Source of the DNA: Myxococcales bacterium
GTDB lineage: Bacteria; Lernaellota; Lernaellaia; Lernaellales; Lernaellaceae
DNA: 64,000 nt
Direction: 5' to 3'
NCBI GenBank assembly: GCA_012517325.1
Contig: JAAYVF010000006.1
Span: 62,001-126,000, forward strand
The position numbers and the translations under genes were made by a program. Below, piece by piece: positions 21,301 to 26,061 of the stretch (the stretch's first letter is position 1; every line of letters begins with the position of its first letter). Below the pieces are notes generated by a model that had not been told where the DNA came from, made no database searches, and worked only from the letters and a program-made list of their open reading frames with translations.

Positions 21301-24300
21301 CGACGGCATCACCTCCTGTGACGAAGGCGCCGATCAGTGCGTGACGACCGCCGCGCTCACCTGCGACGACGGCAACCCCTGCACCGACGATTCGTGCGCA
21401 CCGACGACCGGCTGCACCTTTAACAACGACGACACCAACACCTGCGACGACGGGCAGTTCTGCACGGACAACGATGCCTGCACGGCCGGCGTCTGCGGCG
21501 GCACGGCGCATAGCTGCGACGACAAGGTGACGTGCACGGACGATGCCTGCAACGAAACGAACGACACCTGCGATTACACGGCAAACGGCCAGGATTGCGA
21601 AGTCGGTTCGGGCGGCAACATCCAGAACGCGCTGGATGCCGCAGATCCGGGCGACGTGGTTCTGCTGGCCGACGCGATCTTCCCCGTCGACGATCCGCTC
21701 GTGATCAGCAAATCGCTGATCCTGCGCGGGCAGGGGACGGGAACCACCACGATCGACGGTGGCGCCAATCCGGGCGACTACGGTCAGACGTGCGACGCCG
21801 GCGGCGTCGGCGACAACTGGCCGCGCGGCATTCTGGTCACCGCGAACAACGTCACCATCGATCACCTGAAAATCAAAAACTTCCAAGGCGACCGGACCAA
21901 TTGCTACGGCTACGGTGTGCTGGCGCGCGGCGCGGAAAGCTACAGCGGGGTTCCCGGTGGCACCATCCTCACCGGCTTGCACCTGCATGAGGTGGAATTC
22001 GTCGATACCACCCTGGGCGCGCGGCTGAGCGAAACCGACGGGGCGATCATCGAGGACAGCACGTACGAGGTGATCAACGGCGAACCGGCCGACAGCTTCC
22101 ACTTGAATTACAGCACCAACGCGTTGATTCAAAACAACACCCTGACCGACGGCGACATCTGGGTCGCCAAGGGTTCGCACAACGCCCGCATCCTGAACAA
22201 CCACATCACCGACGCGCCGGCCAACTGCATCTGGGCCGGCGTCAACTTCACCGGCCTCGATCTATCCAACTCGCCCACGATTGTCGGCAATACGCTGGAC
22301 GGCTGCTTCGAAGGCGGCATCGTGTTATGGGGAAAAACCGGCGAAGTGACCACCAACGCGTTGATCGCCGACAACACGATCACCGGGGTGGAAGGTGGGC
22401 CCGCCGGATACGACGACCACGGCGGCATCAGCATCTTTGCCGGCGAATACACCAACCTGATCGTCCGCGATAACGATTCGTCGAACAACCTCGGCGACCA
22501 GGCGGGTCTGTACATCAGGAGCGCGAAACTGAATTCGGCGACCATCACCGGCAACAAGTTCTCGCACAACCTCGGCCGAGGCGTCTGGATCAACAAAGTC
22601 ACCCGCGTCGCGGTCGACCTGCGCTACAACAGCATTTACGGCAACGCTTTGGGCGGCGTCGAGGTCGCCGCCGGATCGGGAACGGACGTCGACGCCCGCC
22701 AATCCTGGTGGGGCGACGCGACCGGTCCGTATCATGCCTCATTAAACCCCCACGGCTTGGGCAACAGCGTTTCCAATTACGTGTTGTTCGGCGATTACGA
22801 CACCGCCGAACCCGGCACGGTGGCGCCGGCCTGTCGCGGCGACGCCGGACAAATCTGCCTGACCAACGTCTCGACGCGGCAGTTTACCGTCAGTTGGTCC
22901 ACCTTCGGGGCCAATGAAAAGGGCTATTTGAAATACGGCACTTCGCCGACCAACCTGAATCAGACCGCCTCCGACGACCGGGGCGCCGGCATCTACGACG
23001 AAAATCACCACATCACGCTGGCCAGTCTGCCCACTCCTCCGGGAACGACCTACTACTACGAAGTCGTCTCGGGTGGCGTGACGCACCGCAACGGCGCGCA
23101 GCCGTTCAGCGTAACGACCGCGCCCTCGATCGGCATCCCGGCCTTCGACGACAAGATGATGCAGGTCTTTCTCCAGGACGGCGCGACAGCCTCCAAGGGC
23201 ACCTTGGTGTACGCCAAACTGAAAAACGACCTGGCCGAGGCGCCCAATCCGTCGCTCGGGGAGAGCGCCTGGCTGTCGACGGTTTTGAAAGACGATGACG
23301 GCGGCGTCTGGGGCGTGCCGCTCGGCAACTTCCGCGAGGCCAATCTGGGCGCTTATTTCTCCTACGAAGGTACGGACAACATCTTTGTGTTCGCCGACGG
23401 CGCGCAGGATGGTTTCAGCACCTACGAGGGAAACATCGCCGACGACATCCCGTCGATCATCCTCAACAATTGTGACGGCTGCTTCATCAACCAGGTCTGC
23501 TACACCGACGGCACCAAGCCGACGCCGACCTCGCCGCTTGTCGACACCTGCGAAATCTGCGACATCACCCGTTCGCGCAGCACCTGGTCGCCGGTCGCGG
23601 CGGCCACTCTCTGCCGTCCGGAAGCCACGATTTGCGACGTCGCCGAGTCTTGCGACGGAACGCATACCTATTGTCCGACCGACGCCTTTGCCTCGACGGC
23701 CACGGTCTGCCGCCCCGTGGCGGGGATTTGCGACGTGGTGGAAATGTGCACCGGTACTTCCTCGGTTTGCCCGGTTGACGCCTTTGTCGCGCCGACCGTG
23801 GAATGCCGCGCCTCGAGCGGCATCTGCGATGTGGCTGAAAATTGCACCGGGACCGGCGCGCTATGCCCGAGCGACGAAGTGAAGCCCAGCGGGACGGAGT
23901 GTCGCGCCAAGGCCGACTTCTGTGACGTGGCGGAAAGCTGCGACGGTAGCGCGAAAACCTGCCCGGCCGATGCTTTCGCTCCTTCCACCTTGGAATGCCG
24001 GGCCGCGGCGGGTATCTGCGACGTGGCGGAAAACTGCACCGGTGGCGCGGCGGCTTGTCCGGCCGACGCCAAGCAACCCGGCGGAACGGAATGCCGCGCC
24101 AAGACGGCTTTCTGCGATGTGGCGGAAAGCTGCGACGGCACAGCGAATACGTGCCCGGTCGACGCGTTTGTCCCCGCCGGCACGGTCTGCAACGCCGCCA
24201 GCACGGATCCGGAGGAAATGTGCGACGCGGATGACGTTTGCGCCGGCACCAGCGCGGCGTGCATCGAAAAATGGAAGCCGAGCACCCAATCCTGTCGCAC

Positions 24301-26035
24301 CGCCGTCAACAACTGCGACGTGACGGAATTCTGCACCGGCTCGTTGAAAACCTGTCCGGTGGATGGATTCCAACCGACCTCCTTCATGTGCAACGCGAAG
24401 GGCTCCGATCCCTGCGATGCCGACGATTACTGCGCCGGCGACAGCGCGACCTGCACCCCGATGTTCGCCCCGAGCAGCACCGTCTGTCGCGCGATCGGTT
24501 CGCAAGGATCGGCGGTGGATTGCGATATTGCCGAGTACTGCTCCGGCGACAGTCTGGGTTGTCCCGCCGACGCCTTCCAACCGGCGGGCAGCACCTGCAA
24601 CGACGGACAAAGCTGCACCAGCCCCGACCAATGCAACGGGACGGGCGTCTGCGCCGGTCCGCCGAACTCGGGACCGTTCGTGTCCGTGACCGCGCCGGCC
24701 GTGGCGGCCAACTATCCGGGCGGCGGCGGAACGGCGAATATCACCTGGAATTATGGCGTTTGCCCGGTCGGCGGCAGCAACGGAGTCGCCGGAGTGGACA
24801 TCAAAGCCTCGCTGGACGGCGGCGCGACGTATCCGGTGCTCATTGCGACCGACGCGCCCGACTCCGGAAGTTATGCCTGGACCCTGCCGGCCATCAACGA
24901 AAGCCGCCTGCGAATCAAGGTCGAAGCCAAGAAAAGCGACGGTTCGATTTCCGGCAACGACGCCATGGACGGCAATTTCACCGTCTACATGCCGGTGAGC
25001 ATCGACGTCACCGTCGGCACCGACGGGAAGGTCACCCTGACCTGGGCCGGCGGCGCGGCCGACGTGTATTGGAGTACCAAGCCGTTCTCGGCCAATCCGG
25101 CCGATTGGCAGCTCTTCGCCCAGAACGTCACCAGCGGCTGGAAGGATCTCACCTCGGCGGCGATCGCCGACACGTATTACCGCCTGGCCAATACCGGCAA
25201 GACGGCGTTAAGCGCGGAGATCGCCGGCAAGACCAAGACCACGCTGGCCAGCGGCTACACGCTGATCACGCCGCATTTCCAACACGCCGGCACGATCAAG
25301 GCCCAGGACATCCTGGATCAGATCGGCACCACGGCGAAGTCGATTATGCGGTGGGACGCCGGCGCGCAATGGTGGAACATCCATTATCGCCAATATCCGA
25401 CCTACAACAATTTCGTCATCGAGCCGGGCGTCGGCTACTTCATCGAGATCAACGGCGCCTCGACTTACTGGACGACCTCCGGTCTGTTGATTCAGGACCT
25501 GTTCACCGCGCCGTTTTCCTTCGATTACACCTTGATGGGCTTCCCGACCGGCGAATGGGAAAAGGCGCAAAACGTGCTGACCGAGGTGACGAACCAGGGC
25601 GGCACGGGCAATTCCATCTATGGTTGGGATTCGGGCTCGCAATGGTGGAACATCCATTACAACCAGTATCCGACCAACAACAACTTCGCGATCGAAATCG
25701 ACGAAGGCTACTTCGTCAAGAACACGAATTACTCCGGATTGATCGCCGATTTCGATTTCAATCCGCTGGACCTCGTGGTTCTGAAGTACGCCGGTTCGTT
25801 CAATGTCAGTTGGACCTCGAAGCTGGATGCCACGGGCTGGCTGCTCTTCTACGGGACCAATCCGGCCAACACGCCGGTTGTCGTCTTTGATGACAGCGAT
25901 CTTTATTTCGATCGCGACACCGAGCATTCGGTGACGGTCGAGGGACTCTCGGCCGGCACCTACTACTACGACATCGTGATGTCGGGCGTCGCGTTCAATC
26001 TTAATGGCAACCATCACGTGGTTACGCTGCCGTAG
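9392..26035 (+). CDS. Giant secreted beta-propeller/beta-helix/Cys-rich exoprotein, array member 3 (5547 aa)
   Basis: A single uninterrupted frame. Modules by residue: signal peptide (1 to about 25); five-bladed-propeller-like region (about 88-433) with repeated MWYDA, MWYSGG and MWFSGR motifs typical of GH43/GH130-like folds; eight pectin-lyase-type parallel beta-helices, each opening with an I-Q-x-A-I...A-G-T-Y/F-x-E motif and most closing with NWWG-x-x-x-GP, at about 433-868, 1098-1486, 1491-1850, 2071-2463, 2464-2932, 3110-3482, 3483-3842 and 4070-4470; four Cys-rich blocks (C-N/D-D-G-x-x-C-T-x-D-x-C type) at about 868-1099, 1850-2071, 2933-3112 and 3846-4071; then the family cassette: FnIII-like domain (about 4470-4580), beta domain, disintegrin-like Cys repeats (about 4694-5090), Kre9-like domain, two W/NNF/GYF repeats (about 5280-5460) and a terminal FnIII-like domain. 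Repeated PbH1 helices often bind or cleave polysaccharide, but no catalytic set was identified. A surface-exposed fibre or adhesin is inferred. Confidence 0.9.
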   Translation: MKTVKMLALLMLVAAVAGAAVSGALILAEKGVIHVDSLAVSAPGLQNSVAATQPANQATVRKVRFIDRIRGLRDVFKPVKEDPQTPPPLEAALGDWVEYSSLPLASIPHKAYYPTVIYDAAGFGTATPLYRMWYDAASSCELYSSTDGITWTRVGSLSGLSGNQAHTTVKYFSSGFTGANSGTNPSSATMKYRIWYWHDLAYAITDIYYAESADGLVWYNDQPLQQGSVKVVGESGEYSSATWNRGSYGSVEVLYNASATNSGTNPYDYTFAMYYDGSNGGKESIGLAYSANGILWTPYDSDADGYADPVLAGAGYQWNGTWDCPAGCAWDCGYVSRPTVFKTATGFEMWYSGGITTMNLGIGHAVSRDGLVWTRDPRGAIFTVSDGVAWRDDRTYASWVVNVNGALKMWFSGRDYESPNEYRLGLATPANWTFFVDGSWSGKSDGEEVVAGSGKYYGFNAFSSIQRAIDVAANGTTIQIAAGTYTEFVNVNKSVTLIGADQNDPTADPMITNQSLTIIQPPATGSATTDAVLKVVASNATISHLTVTGDNGGLHARYGIYVVNTGGLGLHDIVVQYCTAYGFSNVPSGGDYYTSDSSSGNTQGGGIYVEGISSPLPTAITLDRNIVHDVYFGMYLDTSDGTISNNYVYNSEAAISTWGIGTGSTTRYLIDNTIENSGRALLVNGVNSGNPVVFSGNKATNVVRGLEARYSRQLITIENNEIQATTTGMLLKPQDIADGYLIRNNTITGTNAVGSIGIDAYAYNSIFGTVLTAVVENNDLSGFETGIRAFKDPSYIATRTIELTIGGAAGKTNVIRATGGDNHSLLLQNCNNAITATYNDWGAYPESRILHQVDNGALGLVTFNPWAGGCYVDGNWYENGDGNPVNPCQACNSSLDITVWSNAADGISCEGLLFCADGETCSAGVCGGGTPIVCSDGVDCTVDSCDEATDSCESTPNNAACNDGNPCTDDVCDIENGCMLVMNTASCDDGIYCNGTDTCSGGSCHSAGNPCPENGNVCDGMTSCDEAGDQCVTSAAPTCNDGLYCNGVETCDPASGCVAGTPPDCAIDDHISCTIDACDEATDQCAHTYDPAVNPCVVSAGGSIQTAINIVNPGTTIQVAAGTFAESLTINKKIILEGAGSGDDPATATIIDAPGTGTAAQKGAFIRASGTSASDRLTVKDLRFTDSYAGIYFDTSVSHIAIDNVVATAGVNGLEFEAAGGTIITVTDLAVSDSSFDHNIEANSGMGIRVSKRATIDGLQITNSHFDFNNRGWYAQRTTTDGVTDITNVLVEDSTFDNNGYKAINLEKLSNATFSRISVDSSGACPIWYNATQPCNEFAAGLELNLKYANYANITVENSTFNASGMMSSTSGAALAFKARDDGSYSGANAATLSNVTVRGNFFSGNQNALFLGEPGKNNLTPTNVVIEHNSFTGSLAKEIQNNCQTTPNASANWFGETDGVLVAGKLAGTLDYTPWLDTGDDQSTAPGFQADLSVLHVDDAGAQLPSTLGRISEAVDLVYPGGSVSVEAGTYAESVAIAKSLTLTAPAGAANTFLTGALNSASHHFYMMTIDADDVTVDGFDMSNAAFTGGWYAWAIWIGLNSDLDNIPTNVRVTNCAIHDIGTSTRVDSTNGYGPTYGLNITFGKHIEIDHNAVYNIARQNQEAIAIGAEAWDGTLELCGTDEVNIHDNVLHDIAGASSYGIFVHTDCADTAVSNNTLTLAPTNPVVGIMVNDQWTPGSVILAHNSVSGSQYGLQLSAMHPVTLVGNTVTGANVGIQVNSNNTVAPTIHDGNILGNTAYGIKNLASTMVDARNNWWGDPSGPYHSPDNVTGTGNPVTDLVDFGSYLSSAYSCSPDTCPTGTCEIGSSWYFAGETNPINSCLFCDLAAPTVWTPKANGALCTDDNACTSNDTCQAGVCASGIPLNCDDSNQCTTDTCVATSGCVFTPKSCPGAETCDWVTGDCESCAAGGCAIDGVCYPDGTTKPDNICLVCNVAANPNGWTNNNGAVCADDANECTEDTCNAGSCTHPNKTLGTACGTDFVDCTDDVCNGSGACTHAAKSQTPPWTVCNVTHGGSIQNAINATPAGGTVNVGAGTYPEALTIAKALTLQGAGIDQSIIDDSANAATKTALAISGTLTGDLTVDGFTMKITSAFNCGDYVFGITAKADTHTIYLTHNKFLGSNRCDAALYAYNRSANIVFQYNTVTNVGFQPLLYELYTGATDTSHNSFEMGAYGIGVIYMTYNGVNVSAKQTFNDNTFDLYTPSPVNTNPYAGVTFIGGYYSVANRTGGYSSIEIKNNSFLNAPTNVNGIRLRNDNNGDGRSAALSGIDIEDNLFEGSTDPSVVNNHGIYLAGYMHDILIKNNKISGMNDAAIYGIQSPYGTTANVPGAAIAANLNNLADNASIVTWPAATTGAGMLDLSGNWLGSDDPTIVASFFDVDPNLDYTPWLDTGDDQSTDPGFQPDLTYLHVGAAGAQSGTTGRIQEAIGLVSEGGTVEAHAGLYDERILIKKALTLLGATHGVPKKGYPIPTGYAYDPAVETILNPSTDIMWPVIGIGGYAAIGNVSATLFSFGGKVTLDGLVVESQVAGTGGTYPQYRDLIQIAQHTSATSGLEITNCVLGPNTNAAQNGTYGRSGICNAGPTYGHLKLLVNNNKIFDAKGDGCGIMLVGPYGPTYHGGTVYAGHYAGSIIENNEITGNHRSGIELAGGVQGTVADPMIIRDNMITNIGWRDVSENGMLKYGNGLTCQRAGSDKLNADAAGCKYLLVENNEIRDNEKNGIYLGPMNGEMTFTGNLIQNNGSGAGGYLRWDGVRLDLTELYYSTASNGGIGGTPVGYQGVAFPVNLVFQGNNILDNDATRPTPAKYGIKVVQVATNPAGAVVATGNWWGDYTGPYHVSTNTAGLGSPVTDYVLFGVASNPGDPTQEWSKAPNGGLECPGCLIAGVCYLVSQTDPLNVCLICATAGAPAFAPNDGVSCDDGTVCDGADVCNGGTCSLHVNPLDCDDGNLCTDDSCEATAGCQHADNTDPCDDGDACTVNDTCDGGACASGTARNCDDGLYCNGAETCDPAVGCVAASPISCGYLDDHISCTIEECDENTNQCVTRYDSSVNPCVVTAGGKIQDAINIVNPGTTVQVVAGTFAENLTINKYLILDGAGSGADPGVDTIIDPSSGHGITIVSAGSGASATDRTVIKDLRVTGAAQGVRFDSNATIKWVTLNNVATVGNTEPGINLREVSTYEDLLFEDVVSTGNSAGVQIQSTATVLDGLTVDGATLSNNTIAGFLALGGTLTNVAIKNATVQNNASGVGTDADIVLTGFNGNLEISDTAVTSNNAESAIRVSGNGTLAPAGTMSFKNITITGLQAMVGTYPSAALVLTRYTDMAAVSFENVILDSSAPAGLFLGTLYQATTPPALDLDGVSFSGAYPKYIQLGRHGNSTSYSKANATVDATGAVFTGVTDPFAIEDKIDHQLDDAELGLVTWVADNLYVTPTSGSIQRGINAAGATGWTVNVASGTFTERLNVSKSVELRGAQYGNDPTPVGERDNPLVESILTDVGMSVVNPNVLVEIPLGVSGVKIDGFTLKSIHTSPYADSCIVRAWDDDLSILNNIFDGWLGILYKGHPNTVGVDFAQNRMTINKNGIVANQGTFNKVTIEGNTFALTGSGDAADAAGINLSTCDACTVHGNKANGFTGNNGLGGSGNTNLTITDNDFSGNKTGINLWGTTNQVTIQNNKLDNNTSRGIAVKGKNITIVDNQITGCGDAGVYISENVGTTENVAIHNSNIFGNANYGVQVDLTKSSPVSVDATSNWWGNYTGPRHPSNPNGLGDAVTDRVNYGTVLAKPAGTLPCPGCEVAGVCYLVSQTDPLNVCLICATAGATAFVPNDGVSCDDGTVCDGADTCSGGTCSLHVNPLDCNDGNPCTDDACDMVAGCVNVANAASCDDGVWCNGADTCENKTCTVHAGDPCPENSNVCDGITSCDEGADQCVTTAALTCDDGNPCTDDSCAPTTGCTFNNDDTNTCDDGQFCTDNDACTAGVCGGTAHSCDDKVTCTDDACNETNDTCDYTANGQDCEVGSGGNIQNALDAADPGDVVLLADAIFPVDDPLVISKSLILRGQGTGTTTIDGGANPGDYGQTCDAGGVGDNWPRGILVTANNVTIDHLKIKNFQGDRTNCYGYGVLARGAESYSGVPGGTILTGLHLHEVEFVDTTLGARLSETDGAIIEDSTYEVINGEPADSFHLNYSTNALIQNNTLTDGDIWVAKGSHNARILNNHITDAPANCIWAGVNFTGLDLSNSPTIVGNTLDGCFEGGIVLWGKTGEVTTNALIADNTITGVEGGPAGYDDHGGISIFAGEYTNLIVRDNDSSNNLGDQAGLYIRSAKLNSATITGNKFSHNLGRGVWINKVTRVAVDLRYNSIYGNALGGVEVAAGSGTDVDARQSWWGDATGPYHASLNPHGLGNSVSNYVLFGDYDTAEPGTVAPACRGDAGQICLTNVSTRQFTVSWSTFGANEKGYLKYGTSPTNLNQTASDDRGAGIYDENHHITLASLPTPPGTTYYYEVVSGGVTHRNGAQPFSVTTAPSIGIPAFDDKMMQVFLQDGATASKGTLVYAKLKNDLAEAPNPSLGESAWLSTVLKDDDGGVWGVPLGNFREANLGAYFSYEGTDNIFVFADGAQDGFSTYEGNIADDIPSIILNNCDGCFINQVCYTDGTKPTPTSPLVDTCEICDITRSRSTWSPVAAATLCRPEATICDVAESCDGTHTYCPTDAFASTATVCRPVAGICDVVEMCTGTSSVCPVDAFVAPTVECRASSGICDVAENCTGTGALCPSDEVKPSGTECRAKADFCDVAESCDGSAKTCPADAFAPSTLECRAAAGICDVAENCTGGAAACPADAKQPGGTECRAKTAFCDVAESCDGTANTCPVDAFVPAGTVCNAASTDPEEMCDADDVCAGTSAACIEKWKPSTQSCRTAVNNCDVTEFCTGSLKTCPVDGFQPTSFMCNAKGSDPCDADDYCAGDSATCTPMFAPSSTVCRAIGSQGSAVDCDIAEYCSGDSLGCPADAFQPAGSTCNDGQSCTSPDQCNGTGVCAGPPNSGPFVSVTAPAVAANYPGGGGTANITWNYGVCPVGGSNGVAGVDIKASLDGGATYPVLIATDAPDSGSYAWTLPAINESRLRIKVEAKKSDGSISGNDAMDGNFTVYMPVSIDVTVGTDGKVTLTWAGGAADVYWSTKPFSANPADWQLFAQNVTSGWKDLTSAAIADTYYRLANTGKTALSAEIAGKTKTTLASGYTLITPHFQHAGTIKAQDILDQIGTTAKSIMRWDAGAQWWNIHYRQYPTYNNFVIEPGVGYFIEINGASTYWTTSGLLIQDLFTAPFSFDYTLMGFPTGEWEKAQNVLTEVTNQGGTGNSIYGWDSGSQWWNIHYNQYPTNNNFAIEIDEGYFVKNTNYSGLIADFDFNPLDLVVLKYAGSFNVSWTSKLDATGWLLFYGTNPANTPVVVFDDSDLYFDRDTEHSVTVEGLSAGTYYYDIVMSGVAFNLNGNHHVVTLP
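18215..18410 (+). repeat. Direct repeat, copy 1 (Cys-rich block of the giant gene)
   Basis: 196 bp matching 20945-21140 with no gaps and 12 mismatches (about 94% identical), offset by exactly 2730 bp. It codes for the segment beginning GVCYLVSQTDPLNVCLICAT. The spacing corresponds to one Cys block plus two beta-helices, so a whole super-module appears to have been duplicated. Confidence 0.85.
20945..21140 (+). repeat. Direct repeat, copy 2 (Cys-rich block of the giant gene)
   Basis: Partner of 18215-18410 at about 94% nucleotide identity with no indels. The flanking beta-helices are much more diverged, so either this block was homogenised recently by gene conversion or it is under stronger constraint. 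Confidence 0.85.
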
Positions 26036-26061
26036 TGCGACGGCGGCAAAGGAGAGTGATG

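Noticed and set aside
26035-26061. GTG at 26035 as the start of array member 4
   Set aside because: It would put an Arg-rich stretch ahead of the signal peptide. ATG 26062 has GGAGAG at 5 nt.
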